A model generated the notes under the pieces. It saw only the letters and a list, made by a program, of their open reading frames with translations. It had not been told where the DNA came from and searched no databases. This document shows, in pieces, positions 26,278 through 35,331 of a stretch of DNA of 64,000 nt; position 1 is the first letter of the stretch, and every line of letters begins with the position of its first letter. A program made the translations under genes and the position numbers. Origin of the DNA: Peptococcaceae bacterium BRH_c8a (GTDB taxonomy: Bacteria; Bacillota; Desulfotomaculia; Desulfotomaculales; Desulfallaceae); contig LADP01000046.1 in assembly GCA_000961575.1 (NCBI GenBank), positions 186,001 to 250,000 of the forward strand, read 5' to 3'.

Positions 26278-26340
26278 TGTCATTCTGAACGGAAGTGAAG
26301 AATCTAAAAGATAAGATCCTTCGCTACGCTCAGGATGACA
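26278..26340. repeat. Palindromic repeat, family D copy 2
   Basis: TGTCATTCTGAACGGAAGTGA and a complementary arm ending CTTCGCTACGCTCAGGATGACA flank a short centre. It is in the same orientation as copy 1. Confidence 0.8.
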
Positions 26341-26353
26341 AACTAATGGCCCT

Positions 26354-26407
26354 TTAATCCTCCCCGGTCCGGCCCAGCCCATCCAAAGCCCATTTGTTTT
26401 CACTCAT
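26354..26407 (-). CDS. Possible 17-residue peptide
   Basis: ATG 26407 overlaps the stop of the 50-residue ORF and opens 17 codons (MSENKWALDG..GED). Too short to judge; it could simply be the translated tail of the phage operon. Confidence 0.2.
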   Translation of the reverse strand: MSENKWALDGLGRTGED

Positions 26408-26552
26408 CTTGGGTTGCTCCTTCCTGGGCAGGCTCCTCATCCCGCTCTAACAGCCGGTTAGCCAGCCTTTTAGAAACAATGCTCATCGCGGTAAGCACGC
26501 CGGCCATTTCGGCCTGCCTTTCTTTGTCTGCCTCCTTGACGTTGGTATTCAT
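26400..26552 (-). CDS. Small phage-block protein, 50 residues
   Basis: ATG 26552 is preceded by GGAGG 14-18 bases upstream. The sequence is highly charged and helical (KEADKERQAEMAGVLTAM, SKRLANRLLER). No family recognised. It lies in line with the sigma-like gene and the replication genes. Confidence 0.45.
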   Translation of the reverse strand: MNTNVKEADKERQAEMAGVLTAMSIVSKRLANRLLERDEEPAQEGATQDE

Positions 26553-26639
26553 ATCGCCTTTAGCCACCTCCCATCTACTGGTAATAGAAAAAACCCCTTC
26601 ACTTATTAGCCAACGGGAAAGGTACTTTGTTAACCTAAT

Positions 26640-27074
26640 TTACAAAAAAAATTTGCGCAGCTTGTCCAACACCCTTTGCTGCCTTTTAAACACCGCGACA
26701 TGCGAGACGTTTTCATCCCTGGCCACTTCCCGCACCGTGCGGTGGTTATAATACAAATCCTTAATCAACCCTTGCTCGGCCCGGTTTAGTTCAGCCACGG
26801 CGGCCTGCAAAATTAAAAGCATGGCCTTATCGCAAATCATATCTTCAACCATTTGCTGATCAGCAAAATCCGCCCCCTGCTCCATTAACCGCTCCAGGGA
26901 ATCCTCTTTGCCGGGCATAAAAACAGCCGCTTCACGGGCAGGATCAACATCAATCCGCCCAGCCTTAATGTCCCTTTCCAGATACCGCCGACGTCTGCCC
27001 ATTTGGTAATACGCCTGGTAAAGCTCATCACTAACCGGTACCAACTCCCGGCCAATTTTAATGCACTTGCTCAT
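26640..27074 (-). CDS. Sigma-70 region 4-like phage regulator
   Basis: 144 residues from ATG 27074 behind AGGAGG; longer upstream starts have no binding site. The C-terminal 55 residues form a helix-turn-helix of the sigma region 4 type (AEQGLIKDLYYNHRTVREVARDENVSHVAVFKRQQRVLDKL, quoted in parts). Such small proteins control phage late or replication genes. The N-terminal half has a charged RRRRYLERDIKAG stretch. Confidence 0.65.
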   Translation of the reverse strand: MSKCIKIGRELVPVSDELYQAYYQMGRRRRYLERDIKAGRIDVDPAREAAVFMPGKEDSLERLMEQGADFADQQMVEDMICDKAMLLILQAAVAELNRAEQGLIKDLYYNHRTVREVARDENVSHVAVFKRQQRVLDKLRKFFL

Positions 27075-27522
27075 GCTCTTTTCCTCCTTAGGTTTTTTAG
27101 CACCGCGGGAGGAGCCGAAAATGAACCATGAACAGCGCAAAAAAACAAAAAAAAGGCCGGACAACAGCTAAACTTAATTAGCTACCGTCCGGCCATGTGG
27201 TAGATCATCCTCGACTCCACTGCTCGGTACTTCCTTTAACCACTAGCCCATCTAAAAAACAACCAGGCCACAGCCAGCTTGGGCCAAAAACCAAACCAGC
27301 AGCCTGGCCCCTTGGGGTCTACAGGCCTAATAAAAAAGGGCACCAAAATAGCCGCCCCCGGCTAGAAACGTTAATCGTTCCCAGCCGCAAGCGGCTAATT
27401 TTGCCGATATTCATTGGGCATATTTACCACCATACTAATTATATGGCCCATAAACTCCCATTACAATTTCGTTGCACTATTAAGCTACTTCCATCTACCT
27501 GTCAGCGCAGTTTAGCGGTCTA
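27075..27522. other. Intergenic region of the phage-like block
   Basis: Apart from the terminator at 27141-27194, this 448-base stretch has no convincing ORF, repeat or promoter. A C/A-rich part (27240-27340) is on the plus strand. Confidence 0.3.
27141..27194 (-). terminator. Terminator of the 185-residue gene
   Basis: GGCCGGAC (27155-27162) and GTCCGGCC (27187-27194) pair around a centre that itself can fold (TAGCT/AGCTA). On the minus strand the stem is followed by a long T run, interrupted by single G (A run at 27141-27154). Confidence 0.65.
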
Positions 27523-28080
27523 TTAGCCACTTAGCCCAGGCCGCTCTTCCGCTGCGCAGCTGCCACCCCCGCCTAACATCCAAACATCCCTGAGTGAGGG
27601 CAGGATATAGCCCCAAAGAATAACCCCCAGCAAGTTAAGCGCTTTTTTCTTATAGCGGTAATAGGTCGATGGTGCCAGATGATACTTCCGGCGGATTTGG
27701 TCATCGGTTAGTTTCTCCTTGTTAATATAGCTGCTGGTGATGATGTTAAAATAAATCACACCATTGTCCGGATGGGTCCTCAGCTTGAGCAAGGCCTTAT
27801 CCACAATTTCAATCATGATCTTAGACTCGGCGATGTTCAGCAGTCTTTCTTCAATGACCTGCTTATCTTTAAGGCTATCCAAGTCATCTAAACCAAAGGA
27901 TAAAAAATCCACTAAATTGGCAATGCGCCTACCGCCCAATTCATAGGCAGTATCATTAACATCACAAATAGCGTTTTCCACCCGCCACACCACTTGGCGA
28001 TAAATCATCAGCAGCAGTTTGGTCTTGTGAAACTTAGCCGCATCTTTTTCTTTTTTAATCAGGTGATACAAAGGCTGCAT
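27523..28080 (-). CDS. Putative phage-type regulator with C-terminal HTH
   Basis: 185 residues from ATG 28080, with GGGGGTG upstream. It is mostly helical. The region TDDQIRRKYHLAPSTYYRYKKKALNLL looks like a helix-turn-helix, as in ArpU-like or sigma-like phage proteins. It is transcribed away from the XRE gene with a 181-base shared promoter region, the arrangement of a phage immunity switch. Confidence 0.5.
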   Translation of the reverse strand: MQPLYHLIKKEKDAAKFHKTKLLLMIYRQVVWRVENAICDVNDTAYELGGRRIANLVDFLSFGLDDLDSLKDKQVIEERLLNIAESKIMIEIVDKALLKLRTHPDNGVIYFNIITSSYINKEKLTDDQIRRKYHLAPSTYYRYKKKALNLLGVILWGYILPSLRDVWMLGGGGSCAAEERPGLSG

Positions 28081-28261
28081 GGCAAACACCCCCGGTTTTA
28101 TATTCTCTAATATTTTTCCATAAAGCTCCTTGACGGACGAAGTTTATGGAACTATAATGAATTTACCTTCATAATTTTGACTAATTGTAGCAAATTTAGG
28201 AAGTTAGGTCAAGAAGTTTTATGTATTTTGTGAATTTTCAGTCGAAAGGAAGTATGACACA

Positions 28262-28669
28262 ATGAAAAGTTTCGCCCACAAGTTAAAAGACGCCCGCGAA
28301 AGTATGGACCTAAGCCAGGCCGAACTGGCCCGAAAAACAGGCCTTTCGCAGCGTTCCATCACGGCCTATGAAAATGAAAACACCATCCCCAGAGGCAATA
28401 CCATAAGAAAGCTGGCCCGGGTGCTTAATGTCCCGATTGAATATTTAATGAATGACGAGGAAGTTTTTATTGCCACCGTGCGGGAGAATTATGGTAGTAA
28501 GGGCGCTAAAGAAGTGGCCCATTTGCTGGAACAGAACAAGGCGCTGTTTGCCGGCGGTGCTTTAAGCCAGGAAGGGAAGGATGCATTTTTCCAAGCGCTG
28601 ATGGTGGCCTACGTAAATTGTAAGGAAGAAGCAAAAAAGACTTTTGGGCGGAAAAAGCAAGAGGAATAG
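28262..28669 (+). CDS. XRE-family repressor
   Basis: 135 residues. An N-terminal Cro/CI helix-turn-helix occupies 5-62 (KLKDARESMDLSQAELARKTGLSQRSITAYENENTIP, quoted in parts). The C-terminal part is a short helical oligomerisation region without peptidase residues. It is divergent from the phage-type regulator and followed by the ImmA-like gene, as in ICEBs1-type immunity pairs. Confidence 0.8.
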   Translation: MKSFAHKLKDARESMDLSQAELARKTGLSQRSITAYENENTIPRGNTIRKLARVLNVPIEYLMNDEEVFIATVRENYGSKGAKEVAHLLEQNKALFAGGALSQEGKDAFFQALMVAYVNCKEEAKKTFGRKKQEE

Positions 28670-28765
28670 CTGGTGCAATTGGCTATGGGGAAAGCGGAAT
28701 GGAGGGGGCTAGGGTAACACAGTCAGCTTTACTAAGCAGTTTAGCTTCGGAAAGAGAGGGCTGCG

Positions 28766-29296
28766 ATGTTAAGTATTGACTTTATCAGTAACGAAGTCAG
28801 AAAAATAAAAAGGAAGTACGCGGAAGCGGATCCTGTTAAGCTATGCCAAAAGATGAAAATCACTTTGCAATATCAGCCGATGGGTTCATTTGAAGGGGCC
28901 TGTAAAGGATTCTATTTACAACAATCACGCCAACAGGTTATCGTCATTAACAGTGACCTGGCTGAATTGTTACAACTAATCATTTTAATTCATGAGCTAG
29001 GACATGCGGTTTTACATAAGAAAATACCCGGCATGAAAATTTTCCATGATTTTATTCTGTTTGACGAAACATCTCGCTATGAGTATGAAGCCAATATCTT
29101 TGCTGCCGATTTCTTGTTAGCTGATCAAGACGTACTAAGAATGTTAAATGGGGATATGTCATTTTTTACTGCGGCCAGTATGCTGTGCGTCCCGGCGGAG
29201 CTGCTTGATTTTAAATTTCGCATTTTGAAGCGAAAGGGTTACCAAGTAATAGATCCTCCTTTAAATGCCAGGGCTAATTTTTTAGAGAATTACTGA
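28766..29296 (+). CDS. ImmA/IrrE-family metallopeptidase
   Basis: 176 residues with zinc motif HELGH (LIHELGHAVLH, about residue 76) and a downstream EYEANIFAADFLL containing the third ligand. Such enzymes cleave an XRE repressor to induce a mobile element. The neighbouring XRE gene at 28262 is the likely target. ATG 28766 follows GGAAAGAGAGG. Confidence 0.8.
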   Translation: MLSIDFISNEVRKIKRKYAEADPVKLCQKMKITLQYQPMGSFEGACKGFYLQQSRQQVIVINSDLAELLQLIILIHELGHAVLHKKIPGMKIFHDFILFDETSRYEYEANIFAADFLLADQDVLRMLNGDMSFFTAASMLCVPAELLDFKFRILKRKGYQVIDPPLNARANFLENY

Positions 29297-29450
29297 TTGG
29301 CACTTTTGGATTCTATAGTGGACAAGCGCGAAGTTTAGTGCAAAATGAAATATATTGGTTAAAAAAAGCAAATTTGTCAAAGGCGAAAGGAGTTTATGAT
29401 AAAATATTAAATTAGAACGGCAAATGCGATGGCCTTGGGGGTTTATTGGT

Positions 29451-30668
29451 ATGAAACAGGATAAAATTTTAGAACCCTTTGAGCAAATTTCCCCTGAGCT
29501 TTGGCTGATGCTAGCCAGCGCCGGCGGCGATATTAATAAAGCACAAAATTTACTGCAACAGCCGATTAACTGGGATTGGTTATTGCAACTTACAGTCCAC
29601 CACCGGGTGTTTCCATTGGTTTATAAAACACTGAGCCAATTAAATAACCCTACTATACCCAAACATGTCCTTGACCTTTTGCAACAGAAATGTTGGAAGA
29701 ATGCCATACTTGCCGTAAACATGGCCCAAGAAACAACCCGGATAACACAATGCCTGGAAAGCCACGGCATCCTTGCAATTGTTTTAAAGGGAGCCCCCCT
29801 GGCCTGGCGTTTGTATGGTGATATAACCATAAGGCCATCAAGTGATATCGATATTATAGTTCCGTTTGATGAACTTGAAAAGGCTATTGGCGTATTGGAA
29901 AGTGAAGGTTATACGGAAGCAAAGAACTTAGATTTGACATCGAGCCAATTAAAAATTTATTTAAAAACTATTAGAAGGAACAGACATAATATGCCCTTTA
30001 GACATAATAAGACAAATATTTATTTAGAGCTTCACTGGAAGTTTGGTTATGGTGGTTTCCATTCACTTTTTAAACCAACAGAAAATATCGTTAGAAATAT
30101 TGAGCTGGAGGAAAATTTTATACCAGTGCTCCCTGATGAGGAATGGCTGTTTTATTTAATGTTTCATGGGGCTAAGCATGGATGGACTTATCTGCGCTGG
30201 CTGGTGGATATTGCAAAATTCACCCAACAGAAAGGTATAGACTGGAATAAGATATCTCTTTTAGCAAGCAATTATGGTTTAGAGCCTGTTTTACACCAGT
30301 CTTTATTCTTAGCCAACCGGCTGTTGGCGACACCTATTCCACCCATTGTATCATCCCAAGTTAATAATGACCGAGCTGCATGGCGGTTGGCCTGCGCTGC
30401 GATGGACCTGTGCCTAAGCACTGCGGATTATGAAATTATGGGGAAAGATAAACATCGGTTAAATTACATTCGCAATAATTACTTTACTCTGCTTTGGCCC
30501 GGGTGGAAGATCAGGAACAAGTTTGAACCTTTTAACCCTACTATATATGAAATCAAATTTATATCATTACCAAACAGGTTATATGCATTGTATTATTTTA
30601 TTAGACCCTGCTATTGGGTCTGGCGGCGTTTGCGACGTAAACATAAAAAAAGTAGGACAAATGCCTAA
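29451..30668 (+). CDS. Nucleotidyltransferase-fold protein (NTP_transf_5 type)
   Basis: 405 residues from ATG 29451, with GGGGG upstream. The nucleotidyltransferase core reads VLKGAPLAWRLYGDITIRPSSDIDI: a GSxxxx-like strand followed by the metal-binding SDIDI. This PF14907-like group is found in capsule loci and in Firmicute lasso- and related peptide clusters next to HprK-like and PqqD-like genes. Substrate unknown. It stands alone between the phage block and the exopolysaccharide locus, so it could belong with either the peptide operon or the polysaccharide. Confidence 0.7.
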   Translation: MKQDKILEPFEQISPELWLMLASAGGDINKAQNLLQQPINWDWLLQLTVHHRVFPLVYKTLSQLNNPTIPKHVLDLLQQKCWKNAILAVNMAQETTRITQCLESHGILAIVLKGAPLAWRLYGDITIRPSSDIDIIVPFDELEKAIGVLESEGYTEAKNLDLTSSQLKIYLKTIRRNRHNMPFRHNKTNIYLELHWKFGYGGFHSLFKPTENIVRNIELEENFIPVLPDEEWLFYLMFHGAKHGWTYLRWLVDIAKFTQQKGIDWNKISLLASNYGLEPVLHQSLFLANRLLATPIPPIVSSQVNNDRAAWRLACAAMDLCLSTADYEIMGKDKHRLNYIRNNYFTLLWPGWKIRNKFEPFNPTIYEIKFISLPNRLYALYYFIRPCYWVWRRLRRKHKKSRTNA

Positions 30669-30759
30669 TATTAAACATTAGCCCCCTCTGCCAACTGCCG
30701 GGCGACTTTGTTATCCACACCGCCCTGGCCTGCAATAAATTTGTGCCCTTCATAACTTT

Positions 30760-31727
30760 CTAGGGAGTATCCCGGCACATATCTACTACGCCACGTTTAA
30801 CAAACCATCCCAATTCTCTTTTGGCTTTTGTAGCATCAGCATAACACACAGCAATATCCCCTGGTCTGCGGTCTACGATTTCATAGGGCACTTCAATCCC
30901 ATTGGCTTCTTTGAAAGCCTTAACTAACTGCAAAACTGAAGTCCCTTGACCGGTACCAAGATTATAAATATGTATACCTGATGTTAATTTATCCAGTGTC
31001 GCTACATGCCCTTCAGCCAGATCCATTACATGAATATAATCTCTAACGCCTGTCCCATCCACGGTTGAATAGTCATTGCCGAAAACTCTTAATTTCTCCA
31101 GCTTGCCTTTAGCCACCTGGGTTATATACGGCATCAAGTTATTTGGTATACCGTTGGGCGCTTCACCAATCAATCCGCTTTCATGTGCCCCTAACGGATT
31201 GAAATATCTAAGCAAGGTCACTGCAAACTTTGGACTTGCTTTGGCTGCATCGGTTAGAATCCACTCACTCATGGCTTTGGTAGCACCATATGGATTCGTG
31301 GTTGGCAACAATTCCATAGTTTCCACAAAAGGAACCTTATTTTAACCATACACTGTTGCCGATAAACTAAAGACGAATTTTTTTACTCATATTTTTGGCA
31401 TGCTTTAGCCAGTATCATGGTGCTAACGATGTTGTTATAATAATAAGCCAGTGGCTTTTCCACAGACTCTCCTACAGCTTTAAGTCCGGCAAAATGAATA
31501 ATGCCATTAATAGAGTGCTTACAAAAAACTGCTTCCACCGCTGGTTCATCAGTCACATCTATCTGATATAAATTTATTTGCTTATTAGTTATTTGCTTTA
31601 CATAATCCACAGTCTCAGCCTTACTATTGCAAAGGTTATCTGCAACAATAACTTTATACCCTGCTTCTAGTTGAGCAACACAGGTGTGTGAACCTATATA
31701 ACCGGTACCGCCGGTGACTAACCCCAT
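30760..31727 (-). pseudogene. galE: Decayed UDP-glucose 4-epimerase
   Basis: GalE sequence can be followed from MGLVTGGTGYIGSH (ATG 31727), with good identity over the NAD-binding half, then after 31383 in a different frame from [17 protein letters not shown] to ELGW. The frames are broken by a base change near 31383 (KYE then stop instead of KYGVKNFVF) and by an in-frame TAA about 50 bases later (after SATVYG). The C-terminus ends early after MCRD. At least three lesions make this a pseudogene. The YxxxK catalytic pair (NPYGATK) is in the second piece. Confidence 0.85.
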
Positions 31728-31946
31728 ATTGGAGAACACCATAAATTGATTTATAAACCGTAAATCGCGGGCTGGAAAGCTCTTTACCAGGGCAACCCAT
31801 TCACGGGCGCAAGAAATTATTTGACAACCACAAGGGAAATCGTTATAAAAGACAAATAAGACCGAGAAAAAATCGTCAGTTATTTTATTTTTCTCTAGGT
31901 ATCCATTTATATACGTTTTGTTATCTTTAATCATACAGGGTGTAAG

Positions 31947-32825
31947 CTAATCTTTATCAAAACCCGGAATTAATGTATTTATAATTTTTTCCATATTATT
32001 AGCAACATCTCTAGAATCGATTTCTGTAAGGGTAATGTTTCTTTTCGCAATTAACCATTTCTGCAACCCCAAAAAAGTAAAGGCCCGGTAAATTTCGCCC
32101 TTTATTATATTTTTTGCGATTAACCACGCTGTTTCTAACCGGCCTATACTTGGTTGACCGTAAATTTTTAAAATTAATCTATCGGTTTTACACGTTTGCA
32201 AATATTTTTTTAATTCAAAAGAACCATCTTCCCTGTAAAACAATAAAGGCTCACTCAATTTACCAAATTCAGCAGCATTATAAGTCCTACACCATAGTTC
32301 ATGATCTTCTGCTCTCGGGAAACGACTGTCATATGGGTTTTTTTTAAACCATTCTAAACGACCCATCACGGTAGGGTGTATCAAAGACACTTTTTCCAGA
32401 AGCAATGTATTATTTGTTGGTAAAGGGACATTCGGCCTTTTTCCAACAACATTGTTCGAAGCATCAATAGTATATGCACCGGTACTAACTACTTGAACTT
32501 TCGTATTTTTATCCAAAAATTTAACTTGGTTTTCAATTCGATTTGGATGCATAAGGTCATCAGCATCCATTCTCGCAAGATATTTACCCTGCGCGAGCTG
32601 TGCTATTTGATTTAACCTATATGATAAGCCCCTATTTTTCCCTTCGAAAATAATTTTTACACGGGAATCACGTATCTTCTGAACATGCTGTAAAGAACCA
32701 TCAGTTGACCCATCATCTATTAAAATTAATTCCCAATCAGAAAAACTTTGAGCAAAAACTGAACGCACTGCATTAATTATTGTATGACGGTTATTATGGA
32801 ATGGAAGACCAATGGTAACGCGCAT
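31947..32825 (-). CDS. Family 2 glycosyltransferase
   Basis: 292 residues: a GT-A fold with VTIGLPFHNN, ILIDDGSTDGS and the metal-binding ARMDADD motif (about residue 86), then an ED-type base region (RAEDHELWCR). It transfers a sugar from a nucleotide donor to the growing lipid-linked unit. Last intact gene of the exopolysaccharide locus before galE. Confidence 0.85.
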   Translation of the reverse strand: MRVTIGLPFHNNRHTIINAVRSVFAQSFSDWELILIDDGSTDGSLQHVQKIRDSRVKIIFEGKNRGLSYRLNQIAQLAQGKYLARMDADDLMHPNRIENQVKFLDKNTKVQVVSTGAYTIDASNNVVGKRPNVPLPTNNTLLLEKVSLIHPTVMGRLEWFKKNPYDSRFPRAEDHELWCRTYNAAEFGKLSEPLLFYREDGSFELKKYLQTCKTDRLILKIYGQPSIGRLETAWLIAKNIIKGEIYRAFTFLGLQKWLIAKRNITLTEIDSRDVANNMEKIINTLIPGFDKD

Positions 32826-32876
32826 TTACATTTCGCCTCCTGCTAAATAGAAACAGTGTAATATGCCAACTTGTAA

Positions 32877-33971
32877 TTATTTAAGCAGAGATGAAAAGAA
32901 ATTTAAGCGTTCTTTTTCTTTTATTTTTAAGTCTAGATGGCTAATATCGTTACGGGGTACCCTCCGTCCCTTCCATCTTTTTATGAATCTTTCTATTAAA
33001 TCACGATTCTCTTCAATATTTTGCTCTGTATTAGGTAGTTGTAGTAAAAAATCAGCACCTTTAGGGAAATCTGTGTCTTGATAACCGATAATCACGGGTA
33101 AACCATAAGCTAGATATTCCCTTGTTTTTAGAGGAGAAGCTTCCATCATGTTATTACGGTGCAAAGCCAATGTGCCAATTGCACAATCTGCTCTTGACAA
33201 GACAGCCTCATATGCACTCTTATGAAGTATTCCATGAAAATGTATATTTGGTGGGACAGATAATCCAAAATTATCTTTATCACTACCAATTATATCAATT
33301 TGCCAATCAGGGTAAGCTTCTGCGATAAATTTAAGTTTATCAACGCCATGCCATGGGCAACCTGCTTGACCTAAGAAAACTAAAAAAAATTTTTCATCTT
33401 TATTTGGTTGTGAGACACTAAAATGGGAAAGACAAATACCATTTCCAATAACCTTATGAGGCTTATCCGAAAATTTCTTAAAATGTCTAGCTTTTGCTAA
33501 ATCTCTTGTAACAAACACCAAACCTGAAACCGAGTTAAGAATAATGTTTCTAGTTACTAAACTATAAAACCACTGCGCCTTTGAGTAACCCCAAAGTTCA
33601 TACAAGTCATCCGTGTTTATTTCTACTACCATTTGAGTCATTTGTGCGATTTTTTTTACAGGTGGGTAAAACAAATCTTGCCTTGTATAAATAATATTTG
33701 GGCTAAAATCCAATACTTTTTTTTCAAGTTCACAGAATGCTCGAATTCGATTAAATAATCCACTATAACTTTTAGTTGAATATTCAACTAACGTAATAAA
33801 ATCCTTTAATTCAGAATGCTTAACACCCTCTTTTACATCTTTGGACCGTGTGACAATAAAAAAACGCGGCTCCATCCCCAGTTCAATCCATATCCGCAAT
33901 TGGTTTAATATTTTCTTATATACCCCACTTTTGGGTCCCAGGTTTAAATGAACAAAATAAGCAATTCTCAT
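32877..33971 (-). CDS. Family 4-like glycosyltransferase
   Basis: 364 residues. It has an N-terminal RIAYFVHLNLGPKSGVYKKI and a C-terminal Rossmann half with FLGQAGCPWHGVDKL and EASPLKTREYLAYGLPVI, which resembles the donor-binding E-x7-E segment of GT-B retaining enzymes. Weakly conserved but with the right topology and context. Confidence 0.75.
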   Translation of the reverse strand: MRIAYFVHLNLGPKSGVYKKILNQLRIWIELGMEPRFFIVTRSKDVKEGVKHSELKDFITLVEYSTKSYSGLFNRIRAFCELEKKVLDFSPNIIYTRQDLFYPPVKKIAQMTQMVVEINTDDLYELWGYSKAQWFYSLVTRNIILNSVSGLVFVTRDLAKARHFKKFSDKPHKVIGNGICLSHFSVSQPNKDEKFFLVFLGQAGCPWHGVDKLKFIAEAYPDWQIDIIGSDKDNFGLSVPPNIHFHGILHKSAYEAVLSRADCAIGTLALHRNNMMEASPLKTREYLAYGLPVIIGYQDTDFPKGADFLLQLPNTEQNIEENRDLIERFIKRWKGRRVPRNDISHLDLKIKEKERLNFFSSLLK

Positions 33972-33999
33972 TTTACCTCTCCTGCAATTTATTAATAAT

Positions 34000-35316
34000 T
34001 TATTTTTTTATAACTAATCTTGATGACCAGTATATATAGATAATCATAGCTGGAATAACTATGCCACCTCGACCAACAAACGACAAGAAACTTCCTGATA
34101 CCAAGCTCAAAATAGGGCCAGAAGATATAGCTAAGACACCCCAAAACACAGCTGGCTCCATTTTTCGCAAATACCTATCAATAATAAATAAACTTATAAC
34201 CAAAAAGAGCGAAATTAAAGCAACCCCTAAATAACCTGCACCACTCCAAGCTACAGCTAAAAATGAAGCGTTAGATGAAAACCTCACTCCGGTTGCAGCA
34301 TAAGCTACATCATAAATAGTTACATCGCTAGCAAATTGCGCATGGCGTAACCCAATATCAAAAATTTGATTTAAACCGCGGAAATTAAAATAATCTGGGA
34401 AAACCATAAAATAATTAGTCTCAGTAGCGCCTGGAATAATGAGTAACCTTGCTAATACACTTTGAATTGCAATTAAAGGAGTCAAGCCAAAGTTTATCAT
34501 ATATAATATTGCCCCACCAACGAATGAGATAAAAAATGCTGGAACTACGAATTTCCTTATAATAGTTTTTATATCTATTTTTTTTGTGTCTACCCTGTTT
34601 AATATCCATAATAGACCATAAACCAAGATAATTGCTAATAACGGTGCTTTTTGTCTAGTCTGAAACGCGTAAACTCCAGATGAAAAAGCTAAGATTACGA
34701 ACACTATAATTCGATAGCGTAACGAACTTTTTAAAAAAAAGAAGGCGGCTACTGGAAAAATTATTGTAGATGAAATAGAAGCCATCCATGCACCTTGTCC
34801 TAATTGAAGAGTGTCACGGATTTCCGAGCGACTTGCAATAGCTTCAACCGTACTCTCAAAAAATAATCGAGAAGATAACAAAATTTCAGAACCAGGTCCA
34901 AACATAAAATATCTTACATATGTTACCGTTCCTATAAACGCAAGAATAATTCCCCAAAAGACGAGTCGTTTACTGGAAGGAAGAAATCTAAAATAATTAT
35001 TTTTAGGCCAGCGCATCTCTATTAACAAACCGATTATCGCTAGCCCTATAAATATCCAATGTGAAATAATTTGCCGAGAATAAACAAGTAGATCTTTTTC
35101 AGTAATTATAAATATAGGGCTTGGTAGATATTTAATGGATTCTAAAGGAAGATATGGGGCAATAACTAACCCTAGCGAATCAAAAAAAGCAAACCCCAAA
35201 ACAGTAAAAGCAAGAAGTGAATGCCTACCTTTTGCTATAAGATAAAAGCTGATAGAGATTAAAAACAATATTAAGAATAGATGGACAACCGATAATAATA
35301 ACAATGCGCTTTTCAC
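34000..35316 (-). CDS. Wzy-like polysaccharide polymerase
   Basis: 438 residues with about 10-12 hydrophobic segments, low sequence identity and no soluble domain. Between a flippase, transferases and nucleotide-sugar enzymes, such a protein is usually the polymerase that joins repeat units outside the membrane. The call rests on topology and context. Confidence 0.65.
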   Translation of the reverse strand: MKSALLLLSVVHLFLILFLISISFYLIAKGRHSLLAFTVLGFAFFDSLGLVIAPYLPLESIKYLPSPIFIITEKDLLVYSRQIISHWIFIGLAIIGLLIEMRWPKNNYFRFLPSSKRLVFWGIILAFIGTVTYVRYFMFGPGSEILLSSRLFFESTVEAIASRSEIRDTLQLGQGAWMASISSTIIFPVAAFFFLKSSLRYRIIVFVILAFSSGVYAFQTRQKAPLLAIILVYGLLWILNRVDTKKIDIKTIIRKFVVPAFFISFVGGAILYMINFGLTPLIAIQSVLARLLIIPGATETNYFMVFPDYFNFRGLNQIFDIGLRHAQFASDVTIYDVAYAATGVRFSSNASFLAVAWSGAGYLGVALISLFLVISLFIIDRYLRKMEPAVFWGVLAISSGPILSLVSGSFLSFVGRGGIVIPAMIIYIYWSSRLVIKK

Positions 35317-35331
35317 ACCTTAATCATCTTT

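Noticed and set aside
23328-29296. Complete prophage
   Set aside because: No integrase, terminase, portal, capsid, tail or lysis genes are present in or near the block.
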